Below, in pieces: positions 17,764 to 26,360 of a DNA stretch of 64,000 nucleotides; the stretch's first letter is position 1; every line of letters begins with the position of its first letter. The position numbers were made by a program, and so were the translations under genes. Location: NCBI RefSeq assembly GCF_000261365.1, contig NZ_AJVC01000003.1, positions 1,860,001 through 1,924,000 of the forward strand, read 5' to 3'. The stretch is from Herbaspirillum sp. GW103. Lineage in GTDB: Bacteria; Pseudomonadota; Gammaproteobacteria; Burkholderiales; Burkholderiaceae_D. The notes below the pieces were generated by a model. It was not told the origin of the DNA. It saw only the letters and a program-made list of their open reading frames with translations, and did no database searches.

Positions 17764-19263
17764 TCAGTCGTCTTCCGCGCCGCCGATACCCAGTTCCTGG
17801 ATCTTGCGGGTGATGGTGTTGCGACCGATGCCCAGGCGGACGGCTGCGTCATTCTTGCGACCGTGGGTATGCTTCAACGCGATCTTGATGAGCGCCGCTT
17901 CGAACTGGCGACCGAGGATATCCATCACCTCGGGCTGTTCGGAGGCCAGCATCTGGGCCGCTTCCACTTCCAGCAGCGAGATCCAGTTGCCAGCCACCGC
18001 ATCCACTGGTGCCGCCGCAGCAGCCGGGTCGGCATACACCACCGGTGCGGCCACGGCAGCCGCCGAGGCCGGAGCGGAGACGATCTGCGCCGGTTGCGGC
18101 GCATGCACGCGCTCTTCCACCAGATCTTGCGGCAGGTCCTTGATCTCCACGGTCTGGCCCGGGGCCATCACGGTGATCCAGTTGCACAGGTTTTCCAGCT
18201 GGCGCACGTTGCCGGGGAACTCCAGCTGCGACAGGAACTGCATGGCCTGCGGCGACAGGCGCTTGGCTTCCACGCCCAGCTGGCGAGCACTCTGTGCCAG
18301 GAAGTAGCGGGCCAGGATGGGAATATCCTCGCTGCGTTCGCGCAGGCTGGGCAGGCGCAGACGGATCACGTTCAGGCGATGGTACAAGTCCTCGCGGAAC
18401 AAACCTTCACGTACACGCTGCTCCAGATTCTGGTGGGTGGCCGCAATGACGCGTACATTGGCCTTGAGCGACTGATGGCCGCCGACACGATAGAAGTGAC
18501 CATCCGAGAGCACGCGCAAGAGGCGCGTCTGCAGGTCCAGCGGCATGTCGCCGATTTCATCGAGGAACAGCGTACCCCCCTCGGCCTGTTCGAAACGGCC
18601 ACGGCGCATGGCTTGCGCGCCGGTGAAGGCACCGCGTTCATGGCCGAACAGTTCGGATTCCAGCAAATCCTTGGGAATGGCTGCGGTGTTGAGCGCCACG
18701 AAAGGCTGGCTGGCGCGCGGGCTGTGCTTGTGCAGGGCACGTGCCACCAGCTCCTTGCCGGAACCGGATTCGCCGGTGATCAACACCGTCACGTTGGATT
18801 GCGACAGGCGACCGATGGCACGGAACACGTCCTGCATCGCGGGCGCCTGGCCGAGAATCTCGGGAGTCTGGGCGGCGCCCTGCTCGATATCGGTCTCGCG
18901 CAGGCTTTCGTCGAGCGCGCGACGGATCAGCTCGACCGCCTTGTCGACGTCGAAGGGCTTGGCCAGGTATTCAAAGGCACCGCCCTGGAAGGCCGAAACC
19001 GCCGAATCCAGGTCCGAGAAAGCGGTGATGATGATGACCGGGATGCCGGGGTGCTTGGCCTTGATGGTCTGCAGCAGCTCCAGGCCGGAGGCGCCGGGCA
19101 TGCGGATGTCCGAGACCAGCACCTGCGGCGTGCCGTTCTGCAGCGCCGCCATGGCATCACGGGCGCTGGAAAAACTCTGCGTGGCGAGATTTTCTCGGGC
19201 CAGTGCTTTTTCGAGCACCCAGCGTATCGATTCGTCGTCGTCAACAATCCAGATTGGCTTCAT
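17764..19263 (-). CDS. ntrC: NtrC, nitrogen-regulation response regulator
   Basis: Product of 499 residues. Domains in order: receiver (about 5-120, phosphorylation Asp in VSDIRMPG), AAA+ sigma-54 interaction domain (about 145-380, Walker A GESGSGKE, contact loop GAFTGA), a Pro/Ala-rich linker, and a Fis-type HTH at the end (RKNDAAVRLGIGRNTITRKI). The linker near residues 395-430 is notably Ala-rich. It is phosphorylated by NtrB under nitrogen limitation and activates sigma-54 promoters such as that of glnA. It lies downstream of ntrB with a 137-base gap and ends at a strong bidirectional terminator. Confidence 0.96.
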   Translation of the reverse strand: MKPIWIVDDDESIRWVLEKALARENLATQSFSSARDAMAALQNGTPQVLVSDIRMPGASGLELLQTIKAKHPGIPVIIITAFSDLDSAVSAFQGGAFEYLAKPFDVDKAVELIRRALDESLRETDIEQGAAQTPEILGQAPAMQDVFRAIGRLSQSNVTVLITGESGSGKELVARALHKHSPRASQPFVALNTAAIPKDLLESELFGHERGAFTGAQAMRRGRFEQAEGGTLFLDEIGDMPLDLQTRLLRVLSDGHFYRVGGHQSLKANVRVIAATHQNLEQRVREGLFREDLYHRLNVIRLRLPSLRERSEDIPILARYFLAQSARQLGVEAKRLSPQAMQFLSQLEFPGNVRQLENLCNWITVMAPGQTVEIKDLPQDLVEERVHAPQPAQIVSAPASAAAVAAPVVYADPAAAAAPVDAVAGNWISLLEVEAAQMLASEQPEVMDILGRQFEAALIKIALKHTHGRKNDAAVRLGIGRNTITRKIQELGIGGAEDD

Positions 19264-19400
19264 AAATCACATCTTCCTGCGTTGGTCATGCTGTTAATGC
19301 TCCCGCGATCCACGGCGCTTCTGGCACCCTGTCCGCAGCCCCCTTGGTGGACGGGAAGCCCTGCGTCCACTCGGCTTTGGCGCGCCGCCTGCGGCCATGC

Positions 19401-20501
19401 TCACGGCAGCGGTATAAGTATTCTGAAATCGGTACAACCGGGCCGGCTGTCGCATTCGATCACACCCATGTGCTGATGCACGAAGGTCTGCGCCAGAGTC
19501 AGCCCCAGTCCGCTGCCACCCTCCCGACCCGATACCAGGGGATAGAAGATTCTTTCCTGGATGTCGGGGGGAATGCCCGGACCGTTATCGATGATATGCA
19601 AGTCTAGTGCCAGCCGGTATCGGACCTTGGATAGCGTCACCTGACGCGAGACACGGGTGCGCAGGATCAGCTCGCCATCACCGGCACGGATACGGTCGGC
19701 CAGCGCTTGTGCGGCGTTGTGGACGATGTTGAGCACGGCCTGGATCAACTGCTCCTTGTCTCCCCGGAACTCGGGAATGGAGAGGTCATAGTCGCGCTTG
19801 ATGGTGAGCCCCTGCGGGAACTCGGCCATCACCAGGCTGCGCACGCGCTCGCAGACTTCGTGGATGTTGACGTCGCCGACGATGTGCGGATGGCGGTGCG
19901 GGGCCAGCAGGCGATCCACCAGGGTCTGCAGGCGGTCGGCTTCCTTGATGATGACCTGGGTGTATTCGCGCAATTCCTTCAAGTGTCGCTCGGGCAGTTC
20001 CAGTTCCAGCAGTTGCGCCGCGCCACGGATGCCGCCCAGCGGATTCTTGATCTCGTGAGCCAGGTTGCGGATGAGTTCCTTGTTGGCCTGGCTCTGGTCG
20101 AACATGCGTTCTTCGCGATCGAGCTTGAGTTGCTGCACGTTCTCGCGCAGCTCCAGCAGCACCGGCCAGTCGCTGCTGTCCAGCGGCGTGACGATGGTAT
20201 GGACCTGCAGCGGCTCGCGGTTGGCGCGTTCCAGCACCAGGTCCAGGCGCTTGTCGGCGAACTGGTGTTCGATGGCCTGGTAGAACAGCGCGGTGAGCTC
20301 CTTGCCATTGAGGAAGAGCTCCGACAGCTTCTGTTGAGAGAGCACCTTGAAGGAGCTCTCCAGCAGGTTCTCGGCGGCGGCATTGGCGTAGACGATGCCG
20401 CCGTTGGCATCGAGGATGATCACGGCCGAGGCCAGCAGGTCAAGGCCATCGAGGGAAGGAAGCGGTGTCTTCATGGGAGCATTCGTGGTGCCTGGGGTCA
20501 T
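19401..20501 (-). CDS. ntrB: NtrB, nitrogen-regulation sensor histidine kinase
   Basis: Product of 366 residues from the ATG at 20501. It is soluble, with a PAS domain (about 15-130), a HisKA domain with the phospho-acceptor in NLAHEIKNPLGGIRGAAQLL, and a HATPase domain with DNGPGIPPD and GREGGSGLGL motifs. It phosphorylates or dephosphorylates NtrC under control of PII protein. The start is not certain: ATGs at 20501 and 20474 and a TTG at 20549 are in frame, none with a strong ribosome binding site. It lies between glnA and ntrC; the glnA terminator lies just upstream, so ntrBC may use read-through or a separate promoter. Confidence 0.94.
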   Translation of the reverse strand: MTPGTTNAPMKTPLPSLDGLDLLASAVIILDANGGIVYANAAAENLLESSFKVLSQQKLSELFLNGKELTALFYQAIEHQFADKRLDLVLERANREPLQVHTIVTPLDSSDWPVLLELRENVQQLKLDREERMFDQSQANKELIRNLAHEIKNPLGGIRGAAQLLELELPERHLKELREYTQVIIKEADRLQTLVDRLLAPHRHPHIVGDVNIHEVCERVRSLVMAEFPQGLTIKRDYDLSIPEFRGDKEQLIQAVLNIVHNAAQALADRIRAGDGELILRTRVSRQVTLSKVRYRLALDLHIIDNGPGIPPDIQERIFYPLVSGREGGSGLGLTLAQTFVHQHMGVIECDSRPGCTDFRILIPLP

Positions 20502-20590
20502 GTCTTCTGGCGCGCTCTGGCGCAGTCCTTGATCCGTCCTGACTAGCAATTTCCGGGCGCACTACCCGGCATGGAGGGCATGCCGGGCAT

Positions 20591-20620
20591 AAAAAAAGGG
20601 GAAGCAAGCTTCCCCTTTTT
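20591..20620. terminator. Terminator after glnA (bidirectional in form)
   Basis: GGGGAAGC and GCTTCCCC pair with an AA loop, flanked by seven A residues on the left and five T residues on the right. On the minus strand this gives a stem followed by TTTTTTT, directly after glnA. Confidence 0.88.
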
Positions 20621-20638
20621 CTCCGGATGCGGATTCGA

Positions 20639-22054
20639 TTACAGCGAGTAGTACATGTCGAATTCGATCGGGTGCGTGGTCATGCGGAAGCGTTGGACTT
20701 CCTGCATCTTCAGCTCGATGTAGGCATCGATCATGCTGTCGGTGAAGACGCCACCACGGGTCAGGAACTCGCGGTCCTTGTCCAGGTGTTCCAGAGCTTC
20801 GTCCAGCGAGGCGCAGACGGTCGGGATCAGCTTGTCTTCTTCCGGCGGCAGGTGGTACAGGTCCTTGGTAGCAGCTTCGCCCGGGTGGATCTTGTTCTGC
20901 ACGCCATCCAGACCGGCCATCAGCAGGGCCGAGAAGCACAGGTACGGGTTGGCCAGGGGATCCGGGAAACGGGTCTCGATGCGGCGGCCCTTCGGGTTGG
21001 CCACGTGCGGGATACGGATCGAAGCGGAACGGTTGCGGGCCGAGTAGGCCAGCTTGACCGGTGCTTCAAAGCCGGGGACCAGACGCTTGTACGAGTTGGT
21101 GCCAGGGTTGGTGATGGCGTTCAGCGCCTTGGCGTGCTTGATGATGCCGCCGATGTAGTACAGCGCGAACTCGGACAGGCCGGCATAGCCGTCGCCAGCG
21201 AACAGGTTCTTGCCATCCTTCCAGACGGACTGGTGCACGTGCATGCCGGAGCCGTTGTCGCCAACCAGGGGCTTGGGCATGAAGGTCGCGGTCTTGCCGT
21301 AGGTGTGGGCGACGTTCCAGATCACGTACTTCAGGGTCTGGGTCCAGTCAGCGCGCTCGACCAGGGTCGAGAACTTGGTGCCCAGTTCGTTCTGGCCAGC
21401 GCCAGCCACTTCGTGGTGGTGCACTTCGACGGGGATGCCCAGGGATTCCAGGATCAGGGACATTTCCGAACGCATGTCCTGGAAGCTGTCGACCGGGGGA
21501 ACCGGGAAGTAGCCGCCCTTGACGGTCGGACGGTGGCCGGAGTTGCCGCCTTCGATCTTGGCGCCGGTGCTCCAGGAAGCTTCTTCGGAGTCGATCTTGA
21601 CGAAGGAACCGGACATGTCGGCACCCCAACGCACGCCGTCGAAGATGAAGAATTCGGGTTCCGGACCGAAGTAGGCGGTGTCGCCCAGGCCGGAGGACTT
21701 CAGGTAGGCTTCAGCGCGCTTGGCGATGGAGCGCGGATCGCGGTCGTAACCCTTGCCGTCGGACGGCTCGATCACGTCACACTGCATGAAGAGGGTGGTC
21801 TCTTCCATGAACGGGTCGATGTTGGCGGTGTTCGGGTCCGGGATCAGCAGCATGTCGGAGGCTTCGATACCCTTCCAGCCGGCGATCGACGAACCGTCGA
21901 AGGCGTGACCGGATTCGAACTTGTCGATGTCGAAATGCGAAACAGGCACGGAAACGTGCTGCTCCTTGCCACGGGTGTCAGCGAAACGGAAGTCGACAAA
22001 CTTGACTTCGTTGTCCTTCACCATCTTCAAAACCTCTGCGGCCGTCCTTGCCAT
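20639..22054 (-). CDS. glnA: Glutamine synthetase type I (GlnA)
   Basis: Product of 471 residues, typical GSI-beta length. It makes glutamine from glutamate, ammonia and ATP as a dodecamer. Recognisable elements are [17 protein letters not shown], the catalytic region [37 protein letters not shown], and near the C-terminus the adenylylation-site loop with Tyr in [10 protein letters not shown]. It is the first gene of glnA-ntrB-ntrC. Upstream lie a sigma-54 promoter and NtrC-type sites, so transcription should rise under nitrogen limitation. Confidence 0.98.
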   Translation of the reverse strand: MARTAAEVLKMVKDNEVKFVDFRFADTRGKEQHVSVPVSHFDIDKFESGHAFDGSSIAGWKGIEASDMLLIPDPNTANIDPFMEETTLFMQCDVIEPSDGKGYDRDPRSIAKRAEAYLKSSGLGDTAYFGPEPEFFIFDGVRWGADMSGSFVKIDSEEASWSTGAKIEGGNSGHRPTVKGGYFPVPPVDSFQDMRSEMSLILESLGIPVEVHHHEVAGAGQNELGTKFSTLVERADWTQTLKYVIWNVAHTYGKTATFMPKPLVGDNGSGMHVHQSVWKDGKNLFAGDGYAGLSEFALYYIGGIIKHAKALNAITNPGTNSYKRLVPGFEAPVKLAYSARNRSASIRIPHVANPKGRRIETRFPDPLANPYLCFSALLMAGLDGVQNKIHPGEAATKDLYHLPPEEDKLIPTVCASLDEALEHLDKDREFLTRGGVFTDSMIDAYIELKMQEVQRFRMTTHPIEFDMYYSL

Positions 22055-22168
22055 GCGAATCTCCTAAAACGAGGAAGTAGTATAAATTGGGGTGTTGAGC
22101 CGTTTTTTTGCGACTGGATCTTTGCATTTGATACAACGGTCTTGCGCCGAACTCAGTCGCGGATGATA

Positions 22169-22183
22169 GCAGATTCCATGCCA
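22169..22183 (-). promoter_or_regulatory. Sigma-54 promoter for glnA
   Basis: On the minus strand the sequence reads TGGCATGGAATCTGC, with the essential GG at -24 and GC at -12 and correct spacing; two positions differ from TGGCAC-N5-TTGC. The predicted start leaves a leader of about 100 bases before the glnA ATG. Confidence 0.75.
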
Positions 22184-22271
22184 CCAACCTTTCAGGTGCG
22201 CCAATAATGGAATATTTTAGGGAGGGCGCGGCCATCCGGGCAGCAAGCGCGGTGCAGCACTACGGATAGAC

Positions 22272-22317
22272 TGCATTCTTTTAGTGCATATCGATCAAAA
22301 TGCACCATAAAAATGCA
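22272..22317. promoter_or_regulatory. Two NtrC-binding sites upstream of glnA
   Basis: TGCATT-N5-AGTGCA (22272-22288) and TGCACC-N5-AATGCA (22301-22317) each match the TGCACY-N5-RGTGCA NtrC consensus with one change. Their centres are 29 bases apart, about three helical turns. They lie about 110-160 bases upstream of the predicted start site, the usual enhancer position. A weaker third match starts TGCACCAACGATGTGCG at 22341. Confidence 0.82.
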
Positions 22318-22482
22318 ATCATTTGACGAAAGCAGCAAATTGCACCAACGATGTGCGTGCGCCGTGTTGGGGCAGACTGCTTGCCGATGAGAAAGCATGC
22401 ACCGGCCTGGGAAAATTGCCTAACTGTTTATATTGTTTAAAATCATTTGTCCGCTGTTCCTTCTTCTTCAGAGACTTTTCCC

Positions 22483-22944
22483 ATGAGCAACGCATCCATT
22501 CTCAGTACTGCCGCCCACCGTGCCGCCGACGGCCATCTGCCCTACGCCGGTGCCGTGACACCGCAGGAAGCCCTGGCCCTGCTGCAATCCGATCCCGCCA
22601 TCAAGCTGGTCGACGTACGCACCCGCGCCGAGCGCGACTGGGTGGGCGTGGTCCAGATCCCGCCGGCGCAGCACCTGGCGGTGCAGTGGAATCTCTACCC
22701 CGAAGGCAAGCCCAATCCACAATTCCTGGAGCAACTGCAGGAAGTCGCCCGGCCGGACGAGGTATTGCTGTTCCTGTGCCGCTCGGGCGTGCGTTCCAGG
22801 CATGCGGCCAAGCTGGCCACGGAAACGGGTTACACGCGTTGCTACGACATTCTCGAGGGTTTCGAAGGCAACAAGGACGCCAACGGCCATCGCAAGACCA
22901 TCGAAGGCTGGTGCCACGCCGGCCTGCCCTGGGTCGGGGCCTGA
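22483..22944 (+). CDS. Single-domain rhodanese-like protein
   Basis: Product of 153 residues with one rhodanese domain. It shows the entry motif IKLVDVRTRAERDWVGV and the active-site loop CRSGVRSRH, whose Cys would carry the persulfide. The C-terminal segment EGFEGNKDANGHRKTIEGWCHAGLPW is typical of this bacterial subgroup. Probable role: sulfur transfer or cyanide/thiosulfate detoxification in the cytosol; the acceptor is unknown. It is divergent from glnA and convergent with the next gene, and appears monocistronic. Confidence 0.87.
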   Translation: MSNASILSTAAHRAADGHLPYAGAVTPQEALALLQSDPAIKLVDVRTRAERDWVGVVQIPPAQHLAVQWNLYPEGKPNPQFLEQLQEVARPDEVLLFLCRSGVRSRHAAKLATETGYTRCYDILEGFEGNKDANGHRKTIEGWCHAGLPWVGA

Positions 22945-22968
22945 GACTGCACCACCTGCGCAGGCCCT

Positions 22969-23697
22969 TCAGGTCTGCAGGCTGCGCGCCTGCAGGGCGC
23001 TGCCCAGCGACTGCAACAGCAGGCTGATGGCTTGCTGGCCGTCGGCGTCGGCGCGCAGCGCTTCTTCCACGCAATCCAGCAAGGCCACCAGCTCCAGCCG
23101 CCCCATGGTCAGGGCCGCGCCCTTCATGCGGTGCGCAAGCTGCGCCATGCGCGCCCGATCCCCCTGCAGGCTGGCCTGCTCCAGCGCGGCCAGATCATGC
23201 CGGGTGGTCTGCAGGAACAGCCGGTCCAGGTCCTGGCCGTATTCCTGCTCGGGCGTGGCAACCTCGCCTTCGTCTTCGGTGTCGTGATCGCACCAGAGCG
23301 CCAGCAGCCGACGAATGGCCTGGGTCTGCAGGGGCTTGGCCAGCATGCCGTCCATGCCGCTGTCCAGACAGCGCTGCACGTGCTGGGCATCGGCCTCGGC
23401 GGAAATGCCGATCAGGGGCGTATAGGGACGCTGGCGCTGCTCCTGTTCCAGGCGCCGGACCTGGCGCGCCACTTCCTGTCCGGGGATGTCGGGCAGGAAG
23501 CAGTCCAGCAGGACCAGTCCATAGGGCCGCGCCCGGATGGCCGCCAGGGCACTGCTGCCATCGGCCACGCAATCGACCTGGCAGCCCAGCCGCTGCAGGC
23601 GATTCTGCATGGCGTAGCGGATGGTGACCGAATCATCAACCAGCAGCACGCCCGGTTCATTCTGCCTGGTCACTGCGCTTTCCCTCTGATGCGGCAT
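22969..23697 (-). CDS. Response regulator with receiver and Hpt domains
   Basis: Product of 242 residues. An N-terminal receiver domain (about 15-135: VLLVDDSVTIRY, phospho-Asp in VLLDCFLPDIPG, Lys in MLAKPL) is followed by a C-terminal histidine phosphotransfer domain (about 150-235) with the phospho-His motif LAHRMKGAA. There is no DNA-binding domain. A receiver-plus-Hpt protein can take phosphate from a hybrid kinase and pass it on. Its ATG directly follows the TAA of the NarL-type regulator upstream with no gap, so the two are coupled and probably form one relay. No sensor kinase is nearby. Confidence 0.85.
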   Translation of the reverse strand: MPHQRESAVTRQNEPGVLLVDDSVTIRYAMQNRLQRLGCQVDCVADGSSALAAIRARPYGLVLLDCFLPDIPGQEVARQVRRLEQEQRQRPYTPLIGISAEADAQHVQRCLDSGMDGMLAKPLQTQAIRRLLALWCDHDTEDEGEVATPEQEYGQDLDRLFLQTTRHDLAALEQASLQGDRARMAQLAHRMKGAALTMGRLELVALLDCVEEALRADADGQQAISLLLQSLGSALQARSLQT

Positions 23698-24423
23698 TTA
23701 CAGCTCCTTGATCTGATATTCGATCTTGAACAATTCGTTGTCACTGCGCACGCCCAGCTTGCGGAAGGCCGACTGCTTCTGTCCGCTGATGGTCTTGACG
23801 CTGCGTGCGAATTTTTCGGCGATTTCGGTCACCGACATGCCATCCAGGCAGCAGCGCAGGACTTCACGTTCGCGCGGCGACAGGCTGGGCATGTCCGACA
23901 GGGTGTCTGGCGAGGTTTCGGTGCTGCGCGTACGCCGTCGCGGCGGGCGCACCTCGGGCTGGCTGCGGGTGGCCGCCTCGGCGGCCTGCATGATGGCCAG
24001 CTCGCGTGTCATGGCGCTGTTCAGATATTCACGTCCACGACTGATGGTACGAATGGCCAGGATCAGCTCGGCCAGTTCCTGCGATTTGCTCACGAAGCCG
24101 CGCGCGCCGGCCTTCATCGCCATGGCTACCGTCGCCGGGCTGCTGTGGGCCGAGGTCACCAGGATCTTGGCGCGGGGGAAACGCACACGCAAGGCGCGAA
24201 TCAGGTTCAGACCGTCGATGTCATTGCTGCCCAGCGAATAATCGATGAGCAGCAAATCAGCCGGTGAGGCCCGCAAGGCCGCCATCAGCTCCCGGCTGGA
24301 GGCGAAGGCGCCGACCACCGTGAAGTCGGGCTCCTCGGCCAGGCGCTTGGCCAGGCCGTAACGAACCACGGCGTGGTCGTCCAGCAGCGCAATGCGCATC
24401 CCCGATGCCAAGGTCCATGTCAT
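23698..24423 (-). CDS. NarL/FixJ-type response regulator
   Basis: Product of 241 residues. Receiver domain (about 8-125: MRIALLDDHAVVRYGLAKRL, phospho-Asp in LLLIDYSLG, Lys in ARGFVSKS) and a LuxR-type HTH (about 175-235: SPREREVLRCCLDGMSVTEI, then ARSVKTISGQKQSAFRKLGV). This resembles BvgA/EvgA/RcsB-type regulators that act with phosphorelays. The start at 24423 follows a GGGGGAGAGGGC site; upstream ATGs at 24450 and 24504 are less likely. It is followed without a gap by the receiver-Hpt gene. Confidence 0.9.
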   Translation of the reverse strand: MTWTLASGMRIALLDDHAVVRYGLAKRLAEEPDFTVVGAFASSRELMAALRASPADLLLIDYSLGSNDIDGLNLIRALRVRFPRAKILVTSAHSSPATVAMAMKAGARGFVSKSQELAELILAIRTISRGREYLNSAMTRELAIMQAAEAATRSQPEVRPPRRRTRSTETSPDTLSDMPSLSPREREVLRCCLDGMSVTEIAEKFARSVKTISGQKQSAFRKLGVRSDNELFKIEYQIKEL

Positions 24424-24803
24424 GCCCTCTCCCCCTCGAATTCTGATCATGTGAAGCTGCTGCGCTGCAGCGTCAGCTCCCCCTGGAAACCGACCCGCCG
24501 ACAAAGCCGTTATTGTGGTGGAGCGGCGCCCGCCGGCGCATAAGAATCGTCTGAAAAACAGTGAGAAATCGCAGGTTTTTTATACTTTACCGCGCTTGCG
24601 GGAAGCTGACGAAGGCGTCAGCTTTGTAACACCGTGTATGAAGAGGAATGTTGGCTGCGCTACCGTGGCGTACGATGGCCATCGCTGCACTTCACGGCAG
24701 GCGCCAAGCCACGCATTACACTTTATTACAGCCCGCCTGCAGGCCCTTGACCATACTGGACCGCAGTTCGTCTCCACTTTTTCCGATCTCCCGAGGCTCG
24801 TCG
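24424..24803. promoter_or_regulatory. 380-bp divergent intergenic region with -10 box and leader hairpin
   Basis: This region separates the response-regulator pair from the DUF1800 gene. TATACT at 24581-24586 is a good -10 for the plus strand. Shortly after, AAGCTGACG and CGTCAGCTT (24603-24624) form a 9-bp stem with an AAGG loop in what would be the leader RNA, without a real T-run. No gene is seen here. Confidence 0.35.
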
Positions 24804-26345
24804 ATGCCAGCGCCCTTCCAGCGTTTCCCTCTTTACCGTGCGACCTGGCTGGTGCTGGCGCTGGCGGCCTGCACCCTGGGGCAGGCCCGGGCTGCCGCGC
24901 CGGTCGCGGGTACGCTCCCGCTCTCGCAACCGGAGCGCGCCCTGCACGTGCTCAACCGCCTGGGCTATGGTCCGCGTCCGGGCGATCTGGAGCAGGTGGA
25001 ACGCATGGGCGTCAAGCGCTACATCGACCTGCAGCTGCATCCCGAGCGCATCCCCTTGCCCGAAGATCTGCAGGCGCGTCTGGCCGCCTTGCCGGCCCTG
25101 CAGATGACGGCGACGCAGTTGTTTGACGATTATGGTCCGCCCTCCTTCGACCGCAGCGCCAGCAAGGAGGAGCGACAGGCGGCGCGTCAACGGGCAGCAC
25201 GCGAGCTGACCCCGCAGTGGCACATGGCGCGGCTGCTACAAGCCACCGAGAGTCCGCGCCAGCTGGAAGAAGTGATGACCGAATTCTGGGTCAATCACTT
25301 CAACGTCTTCGAAGGCAAGGAGTGGGTACGTTACTGGGTCGGCGACTATGAAAAGAACGCCATCCGCCCCTATGCCCTGGGCAAGTTCCGCGACCTGCTG
25401 GGCGCGGTGGCGCATCATCCGGCCATGCTCTACTACCTCGACAACTGGCTCTCCAGCGGGGTCGGCACGCCCGGTGCGCGCGGGCGTTTCAAGGGACTCA
25501 ACGAGAACTACGCACGTGAACTGATGGAGCTGCATACCCTGGGCGTGGATGGCGGCTATGTGCAGGCCGATGTGATCACCCTGGCGCGCATCCTCTCGGG
25601 CTGGACCATCGACGTGGGGGCCATGAAGGCCGGCGCCTCGCCCTTCCGCTTTGCGGCGCAACGGCATGACCCCGGCCCCAAGACCTTCCTCGGCAAACCC
25701 CTGCTGGCCAGCGGCTATCAGGAGGGCGAAGCGGCGCTGGATATGCTGGCCAGTCATCCGTCGACGGCGCGCTTCATCTCGACGCAACTGGTGCAATACT
25801 TCGTCGCCGACCAGCCCGATCCGGCGCTGGTGAACAAGCTCTCGCAAACATTCCTGGCCACCCATGGCGATATCCGGGCCGTGTTGCAGGCTCTGTTCGA
25901 CAGTCCGCAATTCTGGGCGCGCAGCAACTACCAGACGCAGTTCAAGACACCGTATCAGTTCGTGGTCTCGGCCCTGCGTGCGGGCGCCATCCCGGTACGC
26001 AACGTCAAGCCGGTCAACGGCGAGTTGGGACAATCCGGCATGCCGCTCTATGGCTGGCTCACGCCGGAAGGCTACAAGTATTCGCAGGCGGCCTGGCTCA
26101 ACCCGGGGGCACTGCTGCGGCGGATCAATTTTGCCGGCCATCTGGCCAGCGGCAAGTCACCGATTGCCCGCGTCGAAGGTGCGCCCGCGCCCGCCAATGC
26201 CGAGGCTGCGCCACTGGACCCGCAATCCTTGCTGCGGGTGCTGGGCCCGGCCATCACGCCCGCCACCACCGCCCAGATCGAGGCCGCGCCCGAGAATCAG
26301 CGCGCCGCCCTGATCCTGGGCAGTCCCGATTTCATGAAACGCTAA
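24804..26345 (+). CDS. DUF1800 domain-containing exported protein
   Basis: Product of 513 residues with a signal peptide (hydrophobic WLVLALAACTLGQARA after a short basic start). The body matches DUF1800: HVLNRLGYGPRPGDLEQVERMG near the N-terminus, MTEFWVNHFNVF, and LNENYARELMELHTLGVDGGY (a conserved block of the family) in the middle. The biochemical function is unknown. It is always or nearly always paired with a DUF1501 protein, as here (15-base gap), so the two probably act together in the periplasm. Start by the ATG before the signal peptide; the frame is open further upstream. Confidence 0.85.
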   Translation: MPAPFQRFPLYRATWLVLALAACTLGQARAAAPVAGTLPLSQPERALHVLNRLGYGPRPGDLEQVERMGVKRYIDLQLHPERIPLPEDLQARLAALPALQMTATQLFDDYGPPSFDRSASKEERQAARQRAARELTPQWHMARLLQATESPRQLEEVMTEFWVNHFNVFEGKEWVRYWVGDYEKNAIRPYALGKFRDLLGAVAHHPAMLYYLDNWLSSGVGTPGARGRFKGLNENYARELMELHTLGVDGGYVQADVITLARILSGWTIDVGAMKAGASPFRFAAQRHDPGPKTFLGKPLLASGYQEGEAALDMLASHPSTARFISTQLVQYFVADQPDPALVNKLSQTFLATHGDIRAVLQALFDSPQFWARSNYQTQFKTPYQFVVSALRAGAIPVRNVKPVNGELGQSGMPLYGWLTPEGYKYSQAAWLNPGALLRRINFAGHLASGKSPIARVEGAPAPANAEAAPLDPQSLLRVLGPAITPATTAQIEAAPENQRAALILGSPDFMKR

Positions 26346-26360
26346 GCGCTTGAGGCCCGT

